Source: Chitinispirillaceae bacterium (lineage in GTDB: Bacteria; Fibrobacterota; Chitinivibrionia; Chitinivibrionales; Chitinispirillaceae). From it: a stretch of DNA of 6,329 nucleotides. Position 1 is the first letter of the stretch. Each line of letters starts with the position of its first letter. The notes beneath the pieces were generated by a model. That model saw only the letters and a program-made list of their open reading frames with translations. It ran no database searches and had not been told where the DNA came from. The stretch is from assembly GCA_016926315.1 (NCBI GenBank), contig JAFGOU010000279.1, positions 1 through 6,329 of the forward strand, written 5' to 3'. Shown here one piece after another: positions 1-6,257 of the stretch. Position numbers and translations under genes: made by a program.

Positions 1-516
1 CCACTGGAAATTCACACCCGACGACACCTCAAGGTAGTCGTACCTGTTGTCGGTCTTTACGGCAAGCACGTTTTCACCCTCAAAATTGACCGCCGATGAA
101 ATATCCATACCGGCGGCCATGACGCCGTTCTCCTGACGTCCGACCCACGTTCCGTTGCAGTACACTTCCCCCGCCTGGCGGATCTCTTCGAATTCGACGA
201 ATACTTTCTTCCCCGCGGAACCGGCCGGAAGCGTAAAGTGCTTGCGGTACCAGGCAATGCCGGTGGTGACGCTCCGCGCGAACGCGTCGTCCTCGTTCCA
301 CGCATGCGGCAGGGAGACGTTCTCCCATGATGCATCATTGAACGACGTCGTTTGCGCGTTGGCTGGATTACCGACATAGAGCTTCCAGCCGATGTTCAGG
401 TTGAGTTTGGCGCGGCTACTGGCCGGTGCGGTATAGGCCGCCTGAATGACCGAAATACATAACACCAAAAACAAAGCGCCTGTCATTGCTCTCGTCGACG
501 ACTTATACGTATACAT
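1..516 (-). CDS. Glycoside hydrolase family 2 protein, N-terminal part (probable secreted beta-galactosidase), cut by window edge
   Basis: An open frame of 172 codons starts at ATG 516-514 and runs without a stop to base 1, so the C-terminal part, including the catalytic TIM barrel, lies outside the window. The start is fixed by a strong AGGAGG four bases upstream. Residues 1-29 form a signal peptide: basic start, hydrophobic core at about 11-25, cleavage near Ala26 or Ala29. Cys20 is preceded by Leu, which does not make a lipobox. Residues 38-172 match the GH2 sugar-binding jelly-roll domain, with characteristic stretches W-x-N-V-x-L-P-H-A-W, A-W-Y-R-K-H-F, V-F-V-E-F-E-E-I-R-Q, the V-Y-C-N-G-x-W-V-G-R turn and E-N-V-L-A-V-K-T-D-N. 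The last residues, G-V-N-F-Q-W, resemble the end of this domain in GH2 beta-galactosidases. GH2 also includes beta-glucuronidases and mannosidases, and the catalytic residues are not visible, so substrate rests on context. The gene follows a GH53 galactanase by 48 bp, which suggests it cleaves galactobiose and short beta-1,4-galacto-oligosaccharides. Confidence 0.88.
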   Translation of the reverse strand, partial: MYTYKSSTRAMTGALFLVLCISVIQAAYTAPASSRAKLNLNIGWKLYVGNPANAQTTSFNDASWENVSLPHAWNEDDAFARSVTTGIAWYRKHFTLPAGSAGKKVFVEFEEIRQAGEVYCNGTWVGRQENGVMAAGMDISSAVNFEGENVLAVKTDNRYDYLEVSSGVNFQW

Positions 517-520
517 CTGT

Positions 521-527
521 CCTCCTT
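521..527 (-). promoter_or_regulatory. Ribosome binding site of the GH2 gene
   Basis: On the minus strand this reads AAGGAGG, followed by ACAG and the ATG at 516-514. It selects this start over the internal ATG ten codons later, which has no comparable site and would lose the basic end of the signal peptide. The 48-bp gap to the upstream GH53 gene contains no hairpin with a T-run, so read-through from GH53 is expected. Confidence 0.8.
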
Positions 528-564
528 GCAGTAAAGGGTACGTAACACTTTCGCAGTGATCCTT

Positions 565-1878
565 CTATTTCAGGATAGTTATTTTCCGGACGTCGGAAAT
601 AGTATGCCAAGTGGTTTTCAACAAATAATTGCCGTTATTAAGGCAATCCGCCGGCAGTTTTATATCGCTTGCGTCCATGCCGGCGCTGATCATTTTTGTG
701 AAAACCCTTCGGCCATCCATTGAAAACAGTTCCACTGTAACGTCCTTGCCGGATATGACGGCATGAATGGTAAACGTAGACGGGTGGTATCGTAGCTCCC
801 GGAGCGTTCCCTTGCTCTCATGGTTAATCGAAACAGGGCCTGCCTTAACAAAGTCGTACAAGGTTGCGTCAAATTTTGTAGCTACCGCGGCCACTTCGTC
901 CAACCGGCTGTTTGATGTATAGCGGTTCCCGCTCCGGTCGAACATGGTGTATTCACTGTACCGGGTCGGTTCCCATACAAAACTTCCCATACCCATCTGA
1001 TTGGGAAGACCATTCATGACGTCATTGACAAGCGCAGTCCTCTGGCCGGTGTATTCAAGGCTCATGACCGCTTTGTTGTACGTCGAAATCACCCTGCCGA
1101 ACTGGTCGCGCCAATCCGCGCCATTATTGGTGGTTCCATACGTCGAACCACCGATGAAATCGAAATCTATTTTGCTGTCGACAATGCCTTTGACCCAGGG
1201 CAGGAAATTTCCATCCTCTCGTGGACGTCCATGGTGTATGACGATCTTGATGGTGGGATCGACTTCCCTGACACCGCGTATTCCGGCATTTACAAGTGCC
1301 GCAAATCTCGACCAGTTGCTGGTGGATACACCGGACATTTTTGAGTTGATCTCGTTTCCCACCTGCACCATGTCGGGCCGCGCGCCAACCTTGACAAGAG
1401 AATCGACGCACCGTTTTGTATACTCGTACGCGTGCGCCTGCAACTGTGCGTCGTTATCATTCGCCCAGGCGCTTGGCACATGCTGCTCGCCGATCGACGC
1501 CCAGGTATCGCTCATATGGAAATCAAGCAGGAACCCCATACTCGCCGCCTTGACCCGTTTGGCCATTTTGGCGGTGTGGGCAAGATCGCACCAGCATTCC
1601 CGGGCTCCGGCCGCATAGCCGCCCGACGCGCATGGATTTACAAAGGTGCGCAGGCGGATGAAGTTGAATTTATGCTCCTTGAGTATCTGGAGCAGGTCTT
1701 TCTGGACTCCGTTATCCCAATAGGTGGCTCCACCGGCTTCGTCCTGAAGGGTCCAGGAGATATCCGCTCCAATAATATAGGGCCGTGCAGTGATCTCTTT
1801 CGGAAGCACGAGGGCTGCGAAAACTAAAAAAAACATGAATGTCGTATGTTTCAGAATACTTGCTCTTAAAGAATCCAT
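565..1878 (-). CDS. Secreted GH53 endo-beta-1,4-galactanase with type IX-like C-terminal sorting domain
   Basis: This 437-residue protein should hydrolyse beta-1,4-galactan, the side chain of rhamnogalacturonan I, outside the cell. The ATG at 1878 is preceded, five bases away, by AAGGAAG. Residues 1-31 look like a signal peptide ending T-A before R-P-Y. The GH53 TIM barrel covers about 34-345: the opening G-A-D-I-S-W, D-L-L-Q-I-L-K followed by F-I-R-L-R-T-F-V-N-P, L-L-D-F-H-M-S-D-T-W-A (about 117-127), V-G-N-E176-I-N with the expected acid/base, S-L-E275-Y with the expected nucleophile, and F-V-W-E-P near 300. Residues from about 350 form a small beta-rich tail with V-E-L-F-S-M-D-G-R-R-V, L-N-N-G-N-Y-L-L and final K-I-T-I-L-K, the pattern of Por/type IX secretion tails. 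The barrel loop after strand F-D-F-I-G differs from the usual S-Y-Y-P-F-W-H-G, so the exact substrate may differ. It lies between a PL9 lyase and a GH2 gene in the same direction. Confidence 0.9.
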   Translation of the reverse strand: MDSLRASILKHTTFMFFLVFAALVLPKEITARPYIIGADISWTLQDEAGGATYWDNGVQKDLLQILKEHKFNFIRLRTFVNPCASGGYAAGARECWCDLAHTAKMAKRVKAASMGFLLDFHMSDTWASIGEQHVPSAWANDNDAQLQAHAYEYTKRCVDSLVKVGARPDMVQVGNEINSKMSGVSTSNWSRFAALVNAGIRGVREVDPTIKIVIHHGRPREDGNFLPWVKGIVDSKIDFDFIGGSTYGTTNNGADWRDQFGRVISTYNKAVMSLEYTGQRTALVNDVMNGLPNQMGMGSFVWEPTRYSEYTMFDRSGNRYTSNSRLDEVAAVATKFDATLYDFVKAGPVSINHESKGTLRELRYHPSTFTIHAVISGKDVTVELFSMDGRRVFTKMISAGMDASDIKLPADCLNNGNYLLKTTWHTISDVRKITILK

Positions 1879-1883
1879 AGCAG

Positions 1884-1890
1884 CTTCCTT
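1884..1890 (-). promoter_or_regulatory. Ribosome binding site of the GH53 gene
   Basis: The minus strand reads AAGGAAG, then CTGCT, then the ATG at 1878-1876. Spacing is normal and the site supports the annotated start. Confidence 0.65.
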
Positions 1891-1915
1891 AGGGAAAAAT
1901 AAGAAACCCGGAAAC

Positions 1916-1930
1916 AGCGCTTTCAGCGCT
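1916..1930 (-). other. Small GC-rich hairpin in the PL9-GH53 gap
   Basis: AGCGCT, a three-base loop and AGCGCT again form a perfect 6-bp stem in the 113-bp gap between the PL9 stop and the GH53 start. On the minus strand it is followed by GTTTCC, not a true T-run, so it is a poor intrinsic terminator. It could be an mRNA processing or stability element, or a weak attenuator that lowers expression of GH53 and GH2 relative to PL9. The rest of the gap shows nothing convincing apart from the GH53 ribosome binding site. Confidence 0.35.
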
Positions 1931-1991
1931 TTTATTTTATGTCATACCCCGCGACATCCTTGGGGCTAGGTCGTTCACTCACCACAGCGCA

Positions 1992-3500
1992 CTACCTCGT
2001 GATGTAAATGCCGGCTGACGGCTGCGAGGGTGATACCAGGTGATATCGTTTCCCGGAGATGGAATACACACAACCGCCAGCCATCGCGTCCCTGGGGCTT
2101 CCGGTGAATCCGTTCCGTACTCCATATCCTGAAAACAAAACGCACGCTGTGGGAGCGACCGTGACCAGGGTCGCGCCGGACCGGATGATCTTCGGATCAG
2201 ATACCCTGGTGACAAGTCCGAACTCGAAAGCCCCGAGATCCGGCACACCCACGGCGGGGAGATCGACATCTACGCCTTTATCGATCATTTTACTCCCCGC
2301 GGCCAGCTTCAGGAAATCCACATCCGGAAGGCTGCCGTCGGCCTTACGGGGTCCGAACATCGGTGAAACCTCTTCCAACGGCTTACCGGTCATCGTCAGG
2401 CTCGGGTCGGTTATGCTTCGAAAATCACCGGCAGACGACGTAATATTCAGGTCCCAGGTGTTGTTTTTAGTGTCGACCCCATAACCATCGATGTAGCTGT
2501 TCTTGTTGGGATAGCCGATGTTGTTTCGCATGATATGCCTTTTATCCCCAGTCAGGATAACACCGTCGGTTCTGGTGCCTTTGCCGTTGGGTTCGCTCCA
2601 CGTGCTGGCCAGCATGTTATATTGGGTCCCGTTCTGAAACGAGGTGTTGTTGTACCAGGTGTTCCCGCCGGAAGAGTGGTTGGCATAGAATCCGGACGCC
2701 CGGTTTTTCCAGGCGACGCAATTTCGTACGACGTGCCTGATGCCGGTCTTGCTGCTCCCTATCTTGAAACCATTGCCGTTACCCGCCCGGTCGGTACCAT
2801 AATAGATGTACCCGGCGCCCATGGCCCACGAGTTTTCAATCGTGACCGGTACTTCATGGTTGATGAAATCGTAGCCGTCATCCGAATTCCACCACGCCCG
2901 GCAGCCCCTGATGGTGTCGGGCTTACCCGAGTTCTGATAGTGAACACCGAAACCGTCGGCATTTTCCCCCGGGGTATCCTTTGAAACCGCGTCGAAATTG
3001 TCATGCGAATCGCAGTTAAGGACCAGGTGGCCTCCGGTACCGTGCAGGACGGCAATCCCGATCCCGTTGACGTGGTGGCAATTCATCAACTCAAAAATGT
3101 TGTCGTGAGCGTTATCTGTCGTTATACTCCCTTTGTTAATCTCGATTCCTTTGACATGAATCCAGCTTCCGGTCACCGAGATCCCCCACCCCCCGGAAGA
3201 ACAATCGAGATACGGTTTCTCACCGGGATATGCCCAGAAGCAAATCCTTTCCCTAGCCGATCTTCCGCTTTTGGTGATTTGCACCGACCAGCCTTTATAG
3301 GTGCCGCCCCTGATAAAAACCGTATCGCCCGCAACCGCCACATCATGGCCCTTCTGCATGGTGGCGAAGGGTTGGCTCAGGGAACCAGAGGCGGTGTTGT
3401 TCCCGTTCGGCGCGACGTAATAGGTCGCCGCGAAAGAAAAGGTACCCATGAAAGATACCAAAATGACTGCCGCAACGCTGATGGTACGTGTTGATTTCAT
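1992..3500 (-). CDS. Secreted family 9 polysaccharide lyase (pectate lyase-like right-handed beta-helix)
   Basis: This 502-residue protein should cleave a uronate-containing pectic backbone by beta-elimination, outside the cell. An in-frame ATG 48 bases upstream is rejected: it lacks a ribosome binding site and would bury the signal peptide, while the ATG at 3500-3498 has ACTCCTT (minus: AAGGAGT) six bases ahead. Residues 1-24 are a signal peptide ending F-S-F-A before A-T-Y-Y-V-A-P-N-G. Residues 25-430 form the beta-helix: S-Q-P-F-A-T-M-Q-K at the start, then the PL9 hallmarks E-N-A-D182-G-F, N-S-D207-D208-G-Y-D211 and G-N-G-N-G-F-K246. In the Dickeya Pel9A structure, the matching four aspartates bind calcium and the lysine is the catalytic base, so the site looks intact. 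The end (about 430-502) holds V-Y-S-I-S-G-K-R and A-G-I-Y-I-T-R, resembling a type IX sorting tail. PL9 contains pectate lyases and some rhamnogalacturonan I lyases; the galactanase and GH2 next door make the latter plausible. It heads the unit. Confidence 0.9.
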   Translation of the reverse strand: MKSTRTISVAAVILVSFMGTFSFAATYYVAPNGNNTASGSLSQPFATMQKGHDVAVAGDTVFIRGGTYKGWSVQITKSGRSARERICFWAYPGEKPYLDCSSGGWGISVTGSWIHVKGIEINKGSITTDNAHDNIFELMNCHHVNGIGIAVLHGTGGHLVLNCDSHDNFDAVSKDTPGENADGFGVHYQNSGKPDTIRGCRAWWNSDDGYDFINHEVPVTIENSWAMGAGYIYYGTDRAGNGNGFKIGSSKTGIRHVVRNCVAWKNRASGFYANHSSGGNTWYNNTSFQNGTQYNMLASTWSEPNGKGTRTDGVILTGDKRHIMRNNIGYPNKNSYIDGYGVDTKNNTWDLNITSSAGDFRSITDPSLTMTGKPLEEVSPMFGPRKADGSLPDVDFLKLAAGSKMIDKGVDVDLPAVGVPDLGAFEFGLVTRVSDPKIIRSGATLVTVAPTACVLFSGYGVRNGFTGSPRDAMAGGCVYSISGKRYHLVSPSQPSAGIYITR

Positions 3501-3506
3501 ACGGTT

Positions 3507-3513
3507 ACTCCTT
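3507..3513 (-). promoter_or_regulatory. Ribosome binding site that sets the PL9 start
   Basis: The minus strand reads AAGGAGT, six bases before the ATG at 3500-3498. The longer in-frame start at 3548 has no purine-rich site at proper spacing. This decides for the 502-residue form, whose signal peptide is then at the true N-terminus. Confidence 0.8.
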
Positions 3514-3619
3514 GATCCGGGGAAATGATCGCTAAGGTCGAACAGCATCGATGGTATATGTCCTATCTTTCATGTACGCCTTGAATTCTGACCAGGATAA
3601 TGTATTTTTACCCATAACG

Positions 3620-3669
3620 AAAAAAGACGGCCGTATCGGGCGCAAAACCCGTTACGCTGAACCTTTTTT
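3620..3669. terminator. Possible bidirectional terminator hairpin between the lipoprotein and PL9 genes
   Basis: Arms 3632-3640 and 3648-3656 pair over nine positions with one mismatch around a seven-base loop. A6 (3620-3625) and T6 (3664-3669) flank the hairpin, so either strand has T6 after it. The T-run starts six to seven bases from the stem, which is farther than ideal. If active on the minus strand, it would end the regulator-lipoprotein transcript before the PL9 gene. Confidence 0.4.
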
Positions 3670-3675
3670 CCGCGC

Positions 3676-3720
3676 GCTGCCTGTAGTGACCTTGGCCGGG
3701 AATTACAGGCGGCTTTTTTT
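3676..3720 (+). terminator. Strong intrinsic terminator reading on the plus strand
   Basis: Arms 3676-3685 and 3704-3713 (GCTGCCTGTA with TACAGGCGGC) pair over ten positions with one G-T wobble and are followed directly by seven T (3714-3720). The T-run overlaps the stop codon (3719-3721) of the lipoprotein gene on the opposite strand. On the minus strand the same hairpin follows the stop codon but is trailed by GCGCGG and A6, so it would not be a classical terminator in that direction. No plus-strand gene is seen upstream of it. Confidence 0.6.
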
Positions 3721-5392
3721 ATTTGAAAACGACTAACTTGTCATCCGATCGCTGATTCATATAACAGAGCTTTATCCAATCGCTTGTCAGTTCATTGCCA
3801 GAAACACGCACCTCGTCGATGGCACCGCTGAAAAAATAGGAAGGCCCGTCGGGCAATCTTCCCAGCGCAAAATTCCTTGTCTGGTCGCGCTGACGCTGCG
3901 GATCCTCAACTTTGAGCGGGTAGAGCGTTATGGAGCTGTCCACGCACTCGCCATTCATGTAGAGATACTGCCGGTTACCCGATCGCACACCGGTCAGGTA
4001 CACCCATTTGCCGATGTCTGCGGGAGTAATCGTCTCCTCCCATCCTACGCTGTCGGATGGAGTGTCGCGGAATTCGGCGAACTCCCAGTTGTCGTTGTTC
4101 TTGAGCTGCAGGTTGTACTGTTTATTGCCCTTTGACGCGATGATACGGTATCGTGCATCCAGCAGAGCGGGATTCACCCAGGCGGAAACCGAATAGGTCC
4201 CGTTTGCCGAAAAATCGAGGCCACCTGTTGCCGTGCCCGCCATCATGAAATAACCGGTCAGCCCGTTGAATTTACGCGCGACCCCGATTATTCCCTGGAC
4301 CGACGAACCCTCCATATGATAAGGGGTCCCGTGGTAACGGTTTCGTGTGGCGTCCGGGAGCAGATTGTTCTGAAAAGCGCCAAGGTGCCAGACCCCTCTG
4401 AAGCCATCCCGGGTATCGAATACATCTCCGCTCCCGAAAACGGGTAGGTCGTCACGGTGCGCGCCTCCCCAAAACATGTTGAAATAGTGTGTGCTGTCAT
4501 TGCCGTATACCGTATCGACTTTCACCCATATATCCGCAACCCCGGTGAGGGGATCCCATCGTTCAATTTCGCAGGGAATGAGCGTGCTGTCGGGCAGGGC
4601 GAATCGGAGGTCGGTGCCGTTTGGGGTAGTTTGCTCAAATGAAAAGTTGGAGGTATTCAACCTTATCAGTACGGGAAAATTGAAAACGTCCCCGGATATA
4701 CCCGCTCCCGACGATGAGGTGTTAAGCACGATTTTTTTAGAGTAGGTCCAGGTTTCAGTCGGCGACAGCGTTACCATGCCTACATCCGAGGCCGACCCGG
4801 ATGAGACATTCACCGCGTCCACGGTTTGCGAGGTGTATCCGAGACGCGGTGTGACAATAACAATTGAATAGGTGTTTTGCGGCACGTCGTCCAGAACGAA
4901 TTCGCCATCGGGAGACGCTATTTCCACGGTACGCTCAAGCCCATAAACAAGAACACGCCCCCCCATGGAAGCGTCGAACGGCGTCTGGATCGCACCGCGA
5001 ATCGTTCCGGTGGGCCTGAGCGTATCGGAAGGCAGAGTAACCAGCGTATCCGAAGCGTTTTTGTGGAATCGAATGAGGACGGCATTTGAAATACCGTCAT
5101 TGACCTCGATGCAGTAGTCCCCCGAATCAACGGAATCTATGGAATAGTTTCCCCAGGCATCGGTTCTGACGTCATGACCGGTATACCATGCCGAGATTCC
5201 TGAAAGATACTTTTGAGGACGCACTACCACTCGCGCTCCTTCAACCGGTTCTCCGCCATCATACATCACCGTTCCGGTCACGATTGCGCTCCTGGCTTCG
5301 CCGCCCGAGCCGGTGCCGTTAAGGGACGGCAACGAGCAGGTTAACAAAACAAGCGACAGGCACGTCATGAGGATGACAGGCAATGTCCTCAT
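3719..5392 (-). CDS. Lipoprotein with carboxypeptidase-regulatory-like repeats, DUF2341 and LamG-like domain
   Basis: This 557-residue envelope protein has no visible enzymatic motif; a glycan-binding or surface-sensing role is inferred. A short hydrophobic signal ends in L-L-T-C19-S, a lipobox with the less common Thr before Cys, so lipid anchoring is likely. About 36-120 and 126-208 are two beta-sandwich repeats of the carboxypeptidase regulatory type (G-T-V-M-Y-D-G-G-E-P-V-E-G-A-R-V; G-T-I-R-G-A-I-Q-T-P with G-E-F-V-L-D-D-V-P). About 215-310 matches DUF2341 (Y-S-K-K-I-V-L-N; F-N-F-P-V-L-I-R-L; D-L-R-F; Y-F-N-M-F-W-G). About 330-545 is a LamG/concanavalin-like fold (G-V-W-H-L-G; A-R-K-F-N-G; S-V-S-A-W-V-N-P; G-K-W-V-Y-L-T-G-V; Y-M-N-G; G-A-I-D-E-V-R-V). 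The ending S-D-W-I-K-L-C-Y-M-N-Q recurs in Fibrobacterota LamG proteins as I recall them. Its ATG overlaps the stop of the TIGR02147 regulator by ATGA, so the two are translated together. AAGGGAGGGG lies seven bases upstream. Confidence 0.85.
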   Translation of the reverse strand: MRTLPVILMTCLSLVLLTCSLPSLNGTGSGGEARSAIVTGTVMYDGGEPVEGARVVVRPQKYLSGISAWYTGHDVRTDAWGNYSIDSVDSGDYCIEVNDGISNAVLIRFHKNASDTLVTLPSDTLRPTGTIRGAIQTPFDASMGGRVLVYGLERTVEIASPDGEFVLDDVPQNTYSIVIVTPRLGYTSQTVDAVNVSSGSASDVGMVTLSPTETWTYSKKIVLNTSSSGAGISGDVFNFPVLIRLNTSNFSFEQTTPNGTDLRFALPDSTLIPCEIERWDPLTGVADIWVKVDTVYGNDSTHYFNMFWGGAHRDDLPVFGSGDVFDTRDGFRGVWHLGAFQNNLLPDATRNRYHGTPYHMEGSSVQGIIGVARKFNGLTGYFMMAGTATGGLDFSANGTYSVSAWVNPALLDARYRIIASKGNKQYNLQLKNNDNWEFAEFRDTPSDSVGWEETITPADIGKWVYLTGVRSGNRQYLYMNGECVDSSITLYPLKVEDPQRQRDQTRNFALGRLPDGPSYFFSGAIDEVRVSGNELTSDWIKLCYMNQRSDDKLVVFK

Positions 5393-6249
5393 TGGGTATC
5401 CCCTCCCTTGGAACGCCTGGATACCGGAAAGGCCTGGATATTCACCTGATAGATCCGGTTTGCCGATTGGTCATTTCTAGCGATTTCATACACTTTCCTG
5501 CGGAACTCCCGAAGTTCCTGAACGACCTGTTCGTATCCCTTTTCCGATACCCCCAGTGTCGACCAGGAGAAGATCCGCTCCTGCAAGGGGAAGCGGTCGA
5601 AGGCCTGTTTCCCGAGATCGAGTAAATTGATGGCGTAATTGGTGACTGCGAGCGATCCGATTGCCGGGCCGCTGTCGATGACCGCCTCGGCAGGCCGGTA
5701 GTTTCCAGCGCCGTCTTTTTCCACCAGCCGGAGGTTGACCATCAGCTCAATGGACTTTTTTGCCTCCTCGGCCGACACCGGAGGATCGACCAACTTCGCG
5801 ATTTCGGAAAAATCTTCCTTTACCGGCACGATTTCCAGAAGCGCCCTGATTACCGCGTGATACCACTTGTCGTAGTAAGCGTATTGGTCGGCGTTCACCA
5901 GGCGTACCGCAGATTCCTTGAATGAGATCATTTTCAGGAAATAGTCATTTTTATCAGAATGGTTTTTCGCCTGATTGAACAACACAAGCGTTAGGAAAAA
6001 CTCGACTTCCCGTTTTTTGAGTTTCAAAAACTGAGCGAATTTCATTGCCAGAGGTATGGAAATATTCGCTTTTCCCTGGAGGACCAGGGTAAAATGGCCG
6101 GTTGATTTGATGCCGATCGTATTGCAGATGGTCCTGTAAGAGAGCTTCTTTCCCTCATTGCGTAAAAGAGGAAGTACATCGAGAAGGAACCTGCGGTAAT
6201 CCGTGTACTGAAATACCGAGGGGAGGGTGTTGTCTTTTGCTGTCTTCAT
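5389..6249 (-). CDS. TIGR02147/DUF4423 family protein, probable transcriptional regulator
   Basis: This is a 286-residue cytoplasmic protein with no signal or membrane segment. The start chosen is the ATG at 6249-6247; extending to a TTG at 6270 adds M-C-L-Y-F-H-P, which is not part of the family's usual N-terminus. About residues 10-25 carry the family start (S-V-F-Q-Y-T-D-Y-R-R-F-L). About 37-80 (L-S-Y-R-T-I-C onward, through L-Q-G-K-A-N-I-S to A-Q-F-L-K-L) has the helix pattern of an XRE-type DNA-binding domain, followed by the conserved V-E-F-F-L-T-L-V-L-F-N-Q-A-K. Residues 122-132 hold the conserved Y-A-Y-Y-D-K-W-Y-H-A. About 156-194 looks like a winged helix (A-E-E-A-K-K-S-I-E-L, R-L-V-E-K-D-G-A-G-N-Y). 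The C-terminus Y-Q-V-N-I-Q-A-F-P-V-S matches the family end. Length is typical. Members are found mainly in Fibrobacterota, with some in Bdellovibrio; targets and ligands are not established. ATGA coupling to the lipoprotein gene suggests a joint function. DNA binding is inferred from fold pattern. Confidence 0.85.
   Translation of the reverse strand: MKTAKDNTLPSVFQYTDYRRFLLDVLPLLRNEGKKLSYRTICNTIGIKSTGHFTLVLQGKANISIPLAMKFAQFLKLKKREVEFFLTLVLFNQAKNHSDKNDYFLKMISFKESAVRLVNADQYAYYDKWYHAVIRALLEIVPVKEDFSEIAKLVDPPVSAEEAKKSIELMVNLRLVEKDGAGNYRPAEAVIDSGPAIGSLAVTNYAINLLDLGKQAFDRFPLQERIFSWSTLGVSEKGYEQVVQELREFRRKVYEIARNDQSANRIYQVNIQAFPVSRRSKGGDTQ
5400..5409 (-). promoter_or_regulatory. Ribosome binding site of the lipoprotein gene inside the regulator's 3' end
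   Basis: The minus strand reads AAGGGAGGGG, seven bases before the lipoprotein ATG at 5392-5390, and lies within the last codons of the regulator. With the ATGA overlap this predicts efficient coupled or independent initiation of the lipoprotein. Confidence 0.7.
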
Positions 6250-6257
6250 AGGATGAA

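Noticed and set aside
57..377. Minus-strand frames of 106 and 82 residues at the left end
   Set aside because: They are out-of-frame readings inside the GH2 gene, whose own frame is open from 516 to 1 and carries clear GH2 motifs.
1001..1618. Plus-strand 205-residue open frame opposite the GH53 gene
   Set aside because: It is antisense to a gene with intact family motifs and catalytic residues. The composition is that of a shadow frame and no domain is recognisable.
2535..3494. Plus-strand frames of 149 and 163 residues opposite the PL9 gene
   Set aside because: They are shadows of the conserved beta-helix coding sequence, with no family resemblance.
3501..3548. Longer 518-residue PL9 form starting at ATG 3548
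   Set aside because: No ribosome binding site at proper distance, and it would place 16 polar residues before the signal peptide. The ATG at 3500 has AAGGAGT six bases ahead.
3546..3553. CATCGATG palindrome as an operator upstream of the PL9 gene
   Set aside because: An 8-bp palindrome occurs easily by chance and there is no second copy in front of the regulator or other genes.
3514..3620. A sigma-70 promoter for the PL9 unit
   Set aside because: TATACC and TACATT hexamers occur on the minus strand, but none has an acceptable -35 partner at 16-19 bases. A promoter is expected here but cannot be placed.
3551..3736. Plus-strand 61-residue frame in the gap between the lipoprotein and PL9 genes
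   Set aside because: It crosses both hairpins and the T7 run of the plus-strand terminator, has no ribosome binding site, and its translation resembles no known protein.
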